DNA of 16,866 bases from CAYNLG01 sp964397995 (GCA_964397995.1 CAYNLG010000080.1:1-16866); one strand, 5' to 3'. Positions 7,391-15,532 are shown, counted from the first letter of the stretch. Notes: generated from the sequence alone by a model not told the origin. Program-made: numbers and translations.

Positions 7391-9229
7391 CTAACCGGGT
7401 CTCGGCTTCGCTCTCCCCTCCTGGTCCCCGTCTCTCCCGGTTTTCTGCGGAGGCGGCAGGTGAATGGTGAACGTGCTCCCTACGCCGGGTTCGCTCGTCA
7501 CCTCCACCCGTCCTCCATGCGCCTGTGCAACGTGTTTCACGATCGCGAGGCCCAGGCCCGTGCCGCCCATCTGGCGGCTGCGGCCCTTGTCCACGCGGTA
7601 GAACCGCTCGAAGATCCGCCCGACGTGCTCCGGCGCGATGCCGCATCCGTGGTCCGTCACGCCAACCCGGACGCCCTCGGCGTCGGTTTCGCCCGTCAGC
7701 TCGACCGTCGCCCCCCGCGGGCTGAACTTGACCGCGTTGTCGAGCAGGTTTAGCACGGCGTGCTGGAGCAGCCGCGCGTTCACCGTCGCCCACAGGGGGT
7801 CCGGTGCATCGAGCCGCACCGTGACCTGCCGGGCGGTGGCCCGCGCTTCGGCGTCCGTGATGGCCTCCTGGAGCACATGCCGCAGGTTCGTCCGGACCCG
7901 CTCGATGCTGCCGGTCTCGCCCTCGCGTTCGATGCGCGACAGGGCCAGCAGGTCCTCGATGATGGCGTTGAGCCTCTCGGCATGGCGGCTGATGATGCCG
8001 AGGAAGTGCTCGGCCTTCTCGGGGTCTTCGAGGGCCCCTTCGTGGAGTGTCTCGACGAAGCCCTGGATGCTGGTAATGGGCGTCTTGAGCTCGTGGGAGA
8101 CGTTCGCCACGAAGTCCCGCCGCATGTTCTCCAGCCGCCTCAGGTCCGTGACGTCGTGCAGGACGACCACGGCGCCGATCTCGGCGCCCTCGGCGTCCCG
8201 CAGCGTCGTGCCGCGCACGTGCAGGTACTGCTCCTCCGGCGTCGCCAGGACGATGCTGCCCTCGACGACGTCCTCGGCGGCCAGGCTCTGGGCCACGAGC
8301 CGCTCCAGTTCGGCGTTGCGGGCGACCTCCTGCAGGGGCCGGCCGGCGGCCTTGGCCCGGTCGACGCCGAGGATGGCGGCCGCGGCCCGGTTGAGGCTGA
8401 GGACGCGGCCGTCGGGGTCGACGGCGACGACGCCCTCGATCATGCTGGAGAGGACGGCGGCCTGCTCGTTCCGTTGGTGGAGGATGGCGCTGAGGCTGGT
8501 GCTGAGGTCCTTGGCCATGCGGTTGAGGGCCCGCCCGAGGTGGGCGAACTCCTCGGTCTCCGGCACGAGGACCTTGTGGTCGAACTCGCCGCGCGCGAAC
8601 CGCAGCGCCCCGCGGGCCATGTTCTGGAGCGGTCCGGCCACCCGCCGCGACATGTACGCCGCAATCCCCGTCGCCACCGCGATGGCCGCCAGCGACGCCA
8701 GGATGATCCGCCGCGTCACCTCCTCCAGGGCGGCCTTGACCGATTCGACGGTCACGCCGGCCCGGACGGCAGCCACAGGGTGGCCGCCTCGTTCCAGCGG
8801 CACGGCCACGTACATCATCTGCGCGTCCACCGACGGCTCGAAACGGCGGGCCGTGGCGGGCCGGCCAGTGGCCAGAGCGCCGCGGACCTCGTCCCGGTCG
8901 GCCAGGTTGACCTCGGCCATGGCCTCGGGGTCGAGCACGGAATCGCCGAGGAGGAACCCGTCGAGCTGGATGACGGTCATGCGGATGCCCATGGGCCGCC
9001 CGAGCCGGTCGCAGAGGCCGTCGACGACGGCCGGGTCGAGGTCCGGCGTCCGGGCCAGCAGGTCCTGCCGCATACTCCGGGCCGCCCCTTCCAGCCATTC
9101 GGTGGTCTGGTTGTAAAAGAACGACCTGGCGAACCCGATGGCGAAGCCGCCGACCGCCACGGCCGCCAGCAGCACCACCAGCAGGTAACTGCCCGTCAGT
9201 TTCCAGAAGAGGCGGCGGCGCCTTGGCAT
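7391..9229 (-). CDS. phoR: PhoR, phosphate-sensing histidine kinase
   Basis: A 612-residue membrane sensor kinase that phosphorylates PhoB under phosphate limitation. The order is: membrane segment 1 (about residues 11-33); a periplasmic region of about 140 residues; membrane segment 2 (about 175-193); HAMP (about 194-245); a PAS domain (about 255-365); the HisKA site VSHELKTP with phospho-acceptor His379; and an ATPase domain with N box (HAVLNLLDNAVKF), G1 (DHGCG, 526-530) and G2 (GGTGLG, 555-560). The large extracytoplasmic domain differs from E. coli PhoR, which has almost none, and resembles the Bacillus-type architecture. The ATG at 9229 lies 4 nt after the phoB stop, so the genes are coupled. 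A charged tail of about 20 residues follows the catalytic domain. Confidence 0.93.
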   Translation of the reverse strand: MPRRRRLFWKLTGSYLLVVLLAAVAVGGFAIGFARSFFYNQTTEWLEGAARSMRQDLLARTPDLDPAVVDGLCDRLGRPMGIRMTVIQLDGFLLGDSVLDPEAMAEVNLADRDEVRGALATGRPATARRFEPSVDAQMMYVAVPLERGGHPVAAVRAGVTVESVKAALEEVTRRIILASLAAIAVATGIAAYMSRRVAGPLQNMARGALRFARGEFDHKVLVPETEEFAHLGRALNRMAKDLSTSLSAILHQRNEQAAVLSSMIEGVVAVDPDGRVLSLNRAAAAILGVDRAKAAGRPLQEVARNAELERLVAQSLAAEDVVEGSIVLATPEEQYLHVRGTTLRDAEGAEIGAVVVLHDVTDLRRLENMRRDFVANVSHELKTPITSIQGFVETLHEGALEDPEKAEHFLGIISRHAERLNAIIEDLLALSRIEREGETGSIERVRTNLRHVLQEAITDAEARATARQVTVRLDAPDPLWATVNARLLQHAVLNLLDNAVKFSPRGATVELTGETDAEGVRVGVTDHGCGIAPEHVGRIFERFYRVDKGRSRQMGGTGLGLAIVKHVAQAHGGRVEVTSEPGVGSTFTIHLPPPQKTGRDGDQEGRAKPRPG

Positions 9230-9233
9230 CGTG

Positions 9234-9923
9234 TCAGCGGTCCCTGAACCGGTAGCCGACGCCGCGCACCGTCTCGATGTCTTTTCCCACGGGCCCGAGT
9301 TTCCGCCTCAGGCTCACGATATGGACGTCGACCGACCGGTCTGTCACGGCCACGTCCTCGCCTTGCGCTCCGTCGACGATCTGGTACCGGGTGAAGACCC
9401 ATCCCGGCCGGCGGGCCAGGAAATGGAGAATCCGGAATTCCGTGTACGTCAGGTCAACCGGTTTCCCCTGGACCGTCACCTCGTGCCGCCCCGGGTGAAC
9501 GGCGAGGTCCCGGATCTGGATCGGCGCCTGCTCGTCGGCGGCCGGAGCCGCGCGACGGCGAAGCACCGCCCGGACCCGGGCCACCAGCACCCGCGGGCTG
9601 AACGGTTTCGTCACGTAGTCGTGGGCGCCCAACTCGAGCCCCGTCACGATGTCGGCCTCCTCCCCTTTGGCCGTCAACATGATGATCGGGATGTGCTGGG
9701 TCCGCGTGTCGCTCTTCAGGCGGCGGCAGACCTCGAGGCCGTCCATGCCCGGCAACATCAGGTCAAGGACGACGAGGTCCGGCAGTTCGTCGCCGGCCAG
9801 CTCGAGGGCCTTCTCCCCGGTTTCGGCGCACGTCACCTGGTACCCGTTCTTCGACAGATTGTACTCGACGAGTTCAACAATATCCGCCTCGTCGTCCACC
9901 ACGAGGATACGCTCGTTGGCCAT
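9234..9923 (-). CDS. phoB: PhoB, phosphate response regulator
   Basis: A 229-residue OmpR/PhoB-type response regulator, the standard length. The receiver domain (about 1-120) shows the acidic pocket Asp10/Asp11, phospho-acceptor Asp54 in VVLDLMLPGMDG, Thr84 and Lys106 in KPF. The C-terminal winged helix (about 133-228) shows LTYTEFRILHFLARRPGWVFTR and the recognition-helix stretch DRSVDVHIVSLRRKL, ending RGVGYRF. When phosphorylated it should activate the porin-pst operon and its own gene. It is the first gene of the phosphate cluster; the start ATG (9921-9923) has only a weak GGGGCGA upstream. Candidate binding repeats lie about 57-86 nt before the start. Its pairing with PhoR and the Pst genes supports PhoB over other OmpR-family members. 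Confidence 0.94.
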   Translation of the reverse strand: MANERILVVDDEADIVELVEYNLSKNGYQVTCAETGEKALELAGDELPDLVVLDLMLPGMDGLEVCRRLKSDTRTQHIPIIMLTAKGEEADIVTGLELGAHDYVTKPFSPRVLVARVRAVLRRRAAPAADEQAPIQIRDLAVHPGRHEVTVQGKPVDLTYTEFRILHFLARRPGWVFTRYQIVDGAQGEDVAVTDRSVDVHIVSLRRKLGPVGKDIETVRGVGYRFRDR

Positions 9924-9979
9924 GGGATCGCCCCGCGTTAAAGTCCCGGATTCATGCCGACCTGTTCGGCGGTGCGAGA

Positions 9980-10009
9980 GTATGACGGGTTCGTTAAGGC
10001 GGAGTTAGC
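9980..10009 (-). promoter_or_regulatory. candidate Pho box upstream of phoB
   Basis: On the minus strand GCTAACTC (10009-10002), CTTAACGA (9998-9991) and CGTCATAC (9987-9980) are three 8-mers each separated by 3 nt, giving an 11-bp period. The middle unit resembles the cyanobacterial Pho-box repeat CTTAACCT, and the last contains GTCAT, the core of the enterobacterial box. The CTAACT core recurs upstream of the porin. Autoregulation of phoB would be expected. The evidence is pattern only. Confidence 0.35.
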
Positions 10010-10059
10010 CAGCGACGATATCGCCGCGAGCCCCCCGGGTGCCCACGATGCTGTGCTCG

Positions 10060-10097
10060 GGACGGCGCCCCTATACCACCGGGCGGGGTCGCCGTCC
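10060..10097 (-). terminator. hairpin between the unknown gene and phoB
   Basis: Arms 10060-10067 and 10090-10097 (GGACGGCG / CGCCGTCC) extend through CCCC/GGGG (10068-10071, 10085-10088) with one bulged base at 10089, enclosing a 13-nt loop. It lies after the stop of the minus-strand hydrolase/unknown pair and before the phoB promoter, where a terminator would be expected, but there is no T-run. Rho-independent termination is therefore uncertain. Confidence 0.4.
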
Positions 10098-10132
10098 AGA
10101 GAGAATCCCCCGCCGCGCGCACCGGGCGCCGC

Positions 10133-10846
10133 TCAGGGTTCCCGGACCGTTCGGACGGCCATCGTGCCCGCCCAGGCCCGCTCGGCCTGCGCCACCCCGG
10201 CCGCCAGCGCCGCCGCGTGCTCGGCCCGCGCCGCGAGAAAAAAACCGACGCGCCTCGTCTGGAGCGCCGTCACCGCGGCGACGCCCGGCCGGGCCAGGAG
10301 CTGGGCGGCCCGGGCGGCCACGTACGGCTCACGCCGCACCCGCGGGAAGTGCTGGTAGACCAGAATCGAATGCCCCCGGGCCAGGGCCGCCTCGGCCTCC
10401 TCCCTATAGAGGTAGCGGGCGGCCCCGCGCCGGCCGCGCGGCACCGAGGGGACCTCCAGGCCGTTGTCCGGGTCGAAGAAGACCAACTCGCGCCCCGCCG
10501 CCAGGGGCCAGAGGGCGGCAAAGTACGCGTCGCGGCCGGAAGCGGCGTCGGGCACCTCGGCGGCGTAGTACCGGGCGCCGGGGACCAGGCCGCGGGCCTC
10601 GACGGCGGCCACGGTGCGGCAGTTGGTGCGGACGAGGTCGGCCAGGGCGTCGAAGAGCCCGGGGTCGCGCCCACGCCAGAGGGCCGGCCGGTCGAGGTAC
10701 CCGACGTGTCGCCCGTCGCCGCGCCCGTCGTCGGGCGTGAGCATCCAGCAGACGGCCACGCGGACCCCGCCGGGGCCGCCGGCCAAGGCGCGGAGCAGGC
10801 CGTACTTGTGGTAATCGTTGACGTCGCCGACGTACTGGTTCTTGAT
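10133..10846 (-). CDS. protein of unrecognised family with YVGDVNDYxKYGLLR and DPDNGLE motifs
   Basis: A 237-residue, apparently cytoplasmic protein with no signal peptide or membrane segment. An opening motif YVGDVNDYHKYGLLR (about residues 5-19) and a central FFDPDNGLEVPS are strikingly conserved-looking; YQHFPRVRREPY follows later. I have the impression of similar uncharacterised proteins with these motifs but cannot assign a function. No in-frame ATG precedes the opening motif. The only well-placed initiation site is ATC at 10844-10846, six nt after a perfect GGAGG, and the first possible TTG (10786) would delete the motif. ATC is a permitted but rare start, so a base error is the alternative. 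It begins 27 nt after the hydrolase stop, in the same reading frame, and probably shares its transcript. Confidence 0.75.
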   Translation of the reverse strand: MKNQYVGDVNDYHKYGLLRALAGGPGGVRVAVCWMLTPDDGRGDGRHVGYLDRPALWRGRDPGLFDALADLVRTNCRTVAAVEARGLVPGARYYAAEVPDAASGRDAYFAALWPLAAGRELVFFDPDNGLEVPSVPRGRRGAARYLYREEAEAALARGHSILVYQHFPRVRREPYVAARAAQLLARPGVAAVTALQTRRVGFFLAARAEHAAALAAGVAQAERAWAGTMAVRTVREP

Positions 10847-10852
10847 GGCGTG

Positions 10853-10857
10853 CCTCC
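10853..10857 (-). promoter_or_regulatory. ribosome-binding site deciding the ATC start
   Basis: A perfect GGAGG on the minus strand, 6 nt before ATC at 10846. It is the main reason to start the downstream gene there. Confidence 0.65.
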
Positions 10858-10873
10858 GGGTTCGGGTGCGGCG

Positions 10874-11722
10874 TCAGTGGCCGGCACCGTGGGTCCTGGC
10901 GAGCCACGTCCGCAGGGCGCTGAAGAACGGCTCGCGGGCCGCTCGCTCGTTCCACGGCGTGTGGCCGCACCGAGCCAACTCCACGTACTCCAGGTGCGGG
11001 AGGTGTGGCCGCAGGCCGTCGCGGATCATGCGGCCGGGGTGCGGGTCCCAGTCGCCGTGCAGCATGAGGACGGGCGCGCCGACGGCCGCCAGCGCCGCCG
11101 GGAAGTCCCCGGCTTCCTGGCGGCGAAGCATGTCGGCCCAGGTCTCCTGGTGGGCGCGCATGTCGAAGGGCTCGGGCTCGGGCGGCGGGCCGGGGTCGAT
11201 CGGGTCCCACGCGTGAAGGCGGTCGGCGAGCTTGTACTTGCGGCGAAGGCGCGCGGCGGGGTCGGGGCAGGCGGTCTCGAGTTCATCGAGCTTCGCCCGC
11301 AGGTCGGCGCCGGTGCGTTCGGCGAGGAGGGCCTTCCTCCGGGCCCGGGCGGCCGTGTCGAAGGTGCCGCACCCGACCAGGACGAGCGGGCCGGCGGCGT
11401 CCGGGTGGGCGGCGGCGAAGGCGAGGGCGAGCATGGCGCCCCAGGAGTGGCCGACGAGGGCCGGCCGGCGGCCGCACCGGTCGGCGATCAACTGCCGCAC
11501 GTCCTCGACGTGGCGGGCGACCGTGAGGGGCGCGCCGCCGCTGCCGCGCTGCCACGGCTCCAGCACCCGCCACCGGTCGGCCAGGGCCTCGGCCACCGGC
11601 CGCATGCCGCCGACGGCCGCCGGGCCGCCGTGGAGGCAGACGACCCAGGGGCCGGCGGTGCCGTGGGTGCGGACGCGGAGGGCGTCGCGGGGTCCGTGCG
11701 GCGGGGGGAGGTGGTCGGGCAT
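10874..11722 (-). CDS. alpha/beta hydrolase (prolyl-iminopeptidase-like)
   Basis: A 282-residue serine hydrolase of the alpha/beta fold, probably cytoplasmic. Visible parts are the oxyanion-hole HGGPA (residues 31-35), the nucleophile elbow GHSWG with Ser93, the acid in HGDWDPH (Asp226, or less likely Asp224) and the catalytic His254 in CGHTPW. HGGPx with GxSWG is characteristic of the S33/prolyl-iminopeptidase branch, but closely related lipases, esterases and epoxide hydrolases look alike, so the substrate is unknown. Start ATG 11722 fits the fold; the open frame upstream (to about 12217) is out of character and antisense to the antitoxin, so I leave it out. The ribosome-binding site is weak. 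The gene starts 93 nt from the divergent antitoxin gene. Confidence 0.88.
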   Translation of the reverse strand: MPDHLPPPHGPRDALRVRTHGTAGPWVVCLHGGPAAVGGMRPVAEALADRWRVLEPWQRGSGGAPLTVARHVEDVRQLIADRCGRRPALVGHSWGAMLALAFAAAHPDAAGPLVLVGCGTFDTAARARRKALLAERTGADLRAKLDELETACPDPAARLRRKYKLADRLHAWDPIDPGPPPEPEPFDMRAHQETWADMLRRQEAGDFPAALAAVGAPVLMLHGDWDPHPGRMIRDGLRPHLPHLEYVELARCGHTPWNERAAREPFFSALRTWLARTHGAGH

Positions 11723-11777
11723 GGGAGCGAGTTCCAGGCTCCGGCGTATGCTGGCGTTGTGAGTCAGGCAGATGCGC

Positions 11778-11805
11778 TTGACCCGGGGCCAGAGGGCGGC
11801 ACAAT
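11778..11805 (+). promoter_or_regulatory. sigma70-type promoter for the toxin-antitoxin pair
   Basis: TTGACC (11778-11783) and CACAAT (11800-11805) are separated by 16 bp. The predicted transcript start (about 11812) falls within a few bases of the antitoxin ATG at 11816, implying a leaderless or nearly leaderless mRNA, which fits the absence of a close ribosome-binding site. Confidence 0.4.
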
Positions 11806-11815
11806 GTAATGCGCC

Positions 11816-12031
11816 ATGGCTGCCGTCACGTTCCGCATTTCGGACGAGCCGCGCCGAGCTCTCGATGACTACGCGAGGCAGCAACAGCGGCCCGTGAGTG
11901 AGACGCCGCGCGAGTCGGTGAGACGATACCTTCTCGTACAGAGGTTTCGCGAGCTTCGCAAGACCGTACTGCCCTTTGCCGAGGCCCAAGGCTTCCTCAC
12001 CGACGAGGACATTTTCGAGGGCGTCCCGTGA
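11816..12031 (+). CDS. ribbon-helix-helix antitoxin of a PIN-toxin pair
   Basis: A 71-residue protein. The N-terminal half (VTFRISDEPRRALDDYARQQ, about 4-23, then a second helix to about 40) is a ribbon-helix-helix DNA-binding fold. The C-terminal half, with LPFAEAQGFLTDEDIF, is the toxin-wrapping tail typical of antitoxins paired with COG1569-type PIN toxins. It would repress its own promoter and neutralise the toxin. A proline at residue 31 (SETPRESVRRY) sits where the family usually has a helix-forming residue and may weaken the fold. The stop overlaps the toxin start by 4 nt (GTGA). Base composition is less GC-rich than in the neighbours, consistent with a mobile module. Confidence 0.8.
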   Translation: MAAVTFRISDEPRRALDDYARQQQRPVSETPRESVRRYLLVQRFRELRKTVLPFAEAQGFLTDEDIFEGVP

Positions 12032-12240
12032 GAGTCGTCCTGGATACGAACGTCCTTCTGGCGGCGTTCGCCACCCGGGGCCTTTGCGAGGCCGTCCTCC
12101 AGGTATGCCTCTCGGGTCACGGACTTGTTCCCTCAGAGCACATCCTTGACGAACTCGGCCGTACGACTCACTCAGTATGGAACTCCGCACGGCTCCTTGG
12201 CAAATCCGATTGCGCAAAGGACACGCCAGCGGACCGCTGA
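12028..12240 (+). pseudogene. truncated PIN-domain toxin
   Basis: The frame starts at GTG 12028, overlapping the antitoxin stop. The first 44 or so residues are a clear PIN-domain N-terminus: MRVVLDTNVLLAAF with catalytic Asp6, then SEHILDEL with Glu42. After that the sequence no longer resembles the family and stops at 70 residues, whereas family members have about 135-145. The distal catalytic aspartates are missing, so RNase activity should be lost. I found no remnant of the C-terminal half in other frames nearby, so this looks like a deletion or rearrangement with a junction near 12160, not a single frameshift. Confidence 0.75.
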
Positions 12241-12351
12241 TCGGATCGGTTGACGTCCATCAGCACCTCCGGTCGCGACCGTCCTCCGAGCAGACCCAGG
12301 AGCTCCCAGAAGTGCGGCCCGTATGAGCGCTCAGCACCCACGCACTGTCAG

Positions 12352-12624
12352 TCAGGGGGCGGCGGGCGCCGGCGGGGCCTCGTGCGGTACCAGGCGGCCG
12401 GCGGGCCGCCAGTCGAGCGCCGCCGCCCAGCGGCCCACGTCCATCGAGTACGCGAACCGCGTCGGCCACGGCTCACCCGTCTCGCCGTGCGGCACCGCCC
12501 CGCCGGTCCAGGCCGCATGCCGCCACACCAGCGCGTCACCGGCGCGAAACGACGCCGCCGACCGCGCCGCCGTTCGCCCGGCGGCGCCAAAACCCTTGGC
12601 ACGCCGCGGCCGTTGCCCTACCAT
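12352..12624 (-). CDS. possible small hypothetical protein
   Basis: A 90-residue frame. The first 30 residues are Arg/Ala-rich and look non-coding; the remainder (for example FAYSMDVGRWAAALDW) looks like real protein and ends in an Ala/Pro tail. No ribosome-binding site precedes the ATG, which overlaps the -10 of a plus-strand promoter. It may be the 3' end of a decayed gene or chance in GC-rich DNA. No family is recognised. Confidence 0.25.
   Translation of the reverse strand: MVGQRPRRAKGFGAAGRTAARSAASFRAGDALVWRHAAWTGGAVPHGETGEPWPTRFAYSMDVGRWAAALDWRPAGRLVPHEAPPAPAAP
12596..12624 (+). promoter_or_regulatory. sigma70-type promoter for the sigma54 activator gene
   Basis: TTGGCA (12596-12601, 5 of 6 matches to the -35 consensus) and TACCAT (12619-12624, 4 of 6 to the -10 consensus) are separated by exactly 17 bp. 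The predicted start near 12631 would leave a leader of about 60 nt before ATG 12690. Confidence 0.4.
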
Positions 12625-12689
12625 ACCCCATCGGCCGCGGCGCGTGCCGCGCGCCGCCCTACGGTGCCTCAGTCCAACGGAGCCGACGC

Positions 12690-14264
<1,575 letters not shown>

Positions 14265-14279
14265 GCCGCGCCCTAACTT

Positions 14280-14317
14280 CCTACATTTTCGTAGGTTCGC
14301 CCCGCCCTTTCCGTAGG
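14280..14317 (+). promoter_or_regulatory. candidate upstream activator site (CCTAC-N6-GTAGG dyad plus repeats)
   Basis: The dyad CCTAC (14280-14284) / GTAGG (14291-14295) is centred about 135 bp before the predicted sigma54 start, the usual enhancer distance. GTAGG recurs as a direct repeat at 14261-14265 and 14313-14317, each preceded by a TTC or TTCC context. It is not the classic NifA (TGT-N10-ACA) or NtrC site. A weak terminator for the activator gene is the alternative reading. Confidence 0.35.
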
Positions 14318-14359
14318 CCCGACGATCGCAATCCTCGGAACGTAAGCTTCTTCTTATCA

Positions 14360-14372
14360 GGCACTTAGTGCC
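14360..14372 (+). promoter_or_regulatory. 13-bp palindrome upstream of the sigma54 promoter
   Basis: GGCACT-T-AGTGCC is a perfect palindrome around a central base, centred about 57 bp before the predicted transcript start. It could be an operator or a second activator site. Confidence 0.4.
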
Positions 14373-14397
14373 GCTCTCCCTTCCGGGCCCCGCGTTC

Positions 14398-14413
14398 TGG
14401 CACGGCCCTTGCC
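14398..14413 (+). promoter_or_regulatory. sigma54 (-24/-12) promoter of the porin-amt operon
   Basis: TGGCACG-N4-TTGCC matches the sigma54 consensus, with the invariant GG (14399-14400) and GC (14411-14412) separated by exactly 10 nt. The start of transcription is expected near 14423. It lies just after a sigma54 activator gene and just before the porin and ammonium transporter genes, the arrangement expected for nitrogen-limitation control. Confidence 0.8.
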
Positions 14414-14423
14414 CTAGAGCCCC

Positions 14424-14692
14424 CGCGACCGGCGGCCACGGAAGTCGCCGGCCCCTGAAGGAGGACGGCCATGAGACGCGTGAGCCCCTGCCCCGGCGTG
14501 CCGGCCCGGTTTGCCCCCCGCTCCTACCCCCTGGGGCCCGCTCTGACCCAGGCGCCGCGGACCCTCCGGGCGGGCCCGGCCGCGGGGCTCCACGAGCGGA
14601 GCCCGCCCGGGTGGCCCCGTGCTTCACCGCCGCCCCTGCCCACCCCATGCACCGAACCCAACGAGCACCGACTGGCTAAGGAGACGCACACG
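14424..14692 (+). promoter_or_regulatory. long GC-rich structured leader with an internal start signal
   Basis: This is about 270 nt between the predicted transcript start and the porin ATG. Two mutually exclusive stems share bases: CCGGGCGGGC (14566-14575) with GCCCGCCCGG (14601-14610), and GGGCTCC (14585-14591) with GGAGCCC (14598-14604). A perfect AAGGAGG (14458-14464) stands 6 nt before ATG 14471. That frame is open straight into the porin, but its residues are Pro/Arg-rich and look non-coding. No known riboswitch is recognised. Confidence 0.4.
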
Positions 14693-15532
14693 ATGGTCAC
14701 ACGATGGCTACCCAACACGGCCCTGATACTCGCCTTCCTTCTGGCGGCCGCGCCGGCCTTCGCCGACGTGGCCGAAAGCCCCGGCAGCCCGGCGGCCCCG
14801 CCTGAGGACCTGATGCTCGAGGCGCCGGGGGCCGACGCGGCCCCGGCCGACGACGCGCCCGCGCTCGGCTTCGAGGCCGACCTGACGTGGAACTCGAAGT
14901 ACGTGTGGCGCGGCATCGAGGTCACGGAGGACCCGGTGCTCCAGCCCAGCCTCACCCTGAGCTATGGCGGCCTCAGCCTCAACGTCTGGGCCAACCTGGA
15001 CACGACCGACGTCAACGACTTCCGCTGGCAGGCCAACGAGGTCGACTACACCCTCGATTACACCTTCGAGGTCGACATCCTGAGCGTCTCGGTCGGGGCG
15101 ATCCACTACGCCTTCCCCGAGGCCCACGTCTTCGACACGACCGAGATCTACCTCGGCCTGGGCCTGGACGTCCCGACGGCCCCGTCGCTGACGGTCTACC
15201 AGGACCTCGACGAGCACGACGGCACGTACCTGCTGCTGGCGTTCGGCCACGCCTTCGAGGACCTCTGGCAGCCGACCGAGGGCGTGAGCGTCTCGGCGGA
15301 GCTCGGGGCGTCGTTCGCCTGGGGCTCGCGGAAGCACAACCAGTTCTACTACGGCGCGGGGGCCGGCTGGGCCGACGCGACGCTCAGCCTCGGGATGCCG
15401 ATCGCCATCGGCGACCACCTGACCATCACCCCCGCCGTCACGAACTCCTGGATCCTCGACGACGACATCTCGAGGGCCCTCGGCGAGGACTCGGTCTTCT
15501 GGGGCGGCGTCAGCGTGACCCTGTCCTGGTAA
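14693..15532 (+). CDS. TorF-type putative outer-membrane porin
   Basis: A 279-residue protein with a signal peptide (residues 1-24, cleavage after AFA), an acidic Ala/Pro linker (about 25-57) and a beta-barrel of alternating strands. WNSKYVWRGIEVTEDPVLQPS is typical of the TorF/Gcw_chp family of putative porins, and the chain ends in VTLSW with a terminal aromatic residue as barrel proteins do. The role is inferred from context: it is followed 60 nt later by an ammonium transporter and probably shares the sigma54 transcript, so it may ease entry of ammonium or small nitrogen compounds. ATG 14693 is chosen because AAGGAG lies 9 nt upstream and a signal peptide starts there. Starting at ATG 14471 would add 74 residues and bury the signal peptide. 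Confidence 0.82.
   Translation: MVTRWLPNTALILAFLLAAAPAFADVAESPGSPAAPPEDLMLEAPGADAAPADDAPALGFEADLTWNSKYVWRGIEVTEDPVLQPSLTLSYGGLSLNVWANLDTTDVNDFRWQANEVDYTLDYTFEVDILSVSVGAIHYAFPEAHVFDTTEIYLGLGLDVPTAPSLTVYQDLDEHDGTYLLLAFGHAFEDLWQPTEGVSVSAELGASFAWGSRKHNQFYYGAGAGWADATLSLGMPIAIGDHLTITPAVTNSWILDDDISRALGEDSVFWGGVSVTLSW

Larger units (their letters stand above)
12241..12689. other. 449-base region without a confident gene; possible gene scar
   Basis: The region holds no convincing complete gene. Two minus-strand frames have protein-like stretches. One spans 12352-12624 (listed separately). The other is an open frame at 12168-12347 without a start or ribosome-binding site, containing YGPHFWELLGLLGG. 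The second overlaps the anomalous 3' part of the toxin frame on the opposite strand, so the toxin may have been cut by a junction with another gene. The right end (12596-12689) holds a promoter and leader for the sigma54 activator. Confidence 0.5.

Noticed and set aside
10016..10023. CGATATCG palindrome upstream of phoB
   Set aside because: An 8-bp palindrome is expected by chance at this scale, and it has no second copy near related genes.
10874..12217. A 447-residue version of the hydrolase
   Set aside because: The extra 165 residues are antisense to the antitoxin and toxin genes and do not belong to the alpha/beta fold.
12597..12616. A sigma54 promoter before the activator gene (TGGCACG then TTGC)
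   Set aside because: The spacer is 9 nt where 4 is needed, so the GG and GC elements are on the wrong spacing; a sigma70 pair fits better.
14368..14679. A 103-residue plus-strand open frame in the leader
   Set aside because: It has no ribosome-binding site, its Pro/Gly/Arg-rich content looks non-coding, and it overlaps the sigma54 promoter.
14471..14692. A real 74-residue N-terminal extension of the TorF-type porin
   Set aside because: Despite a strong ribosome-binding site at 14458, the residues look non-coding and would precede and bury the signal peptide; kept only as a finding about the leader.
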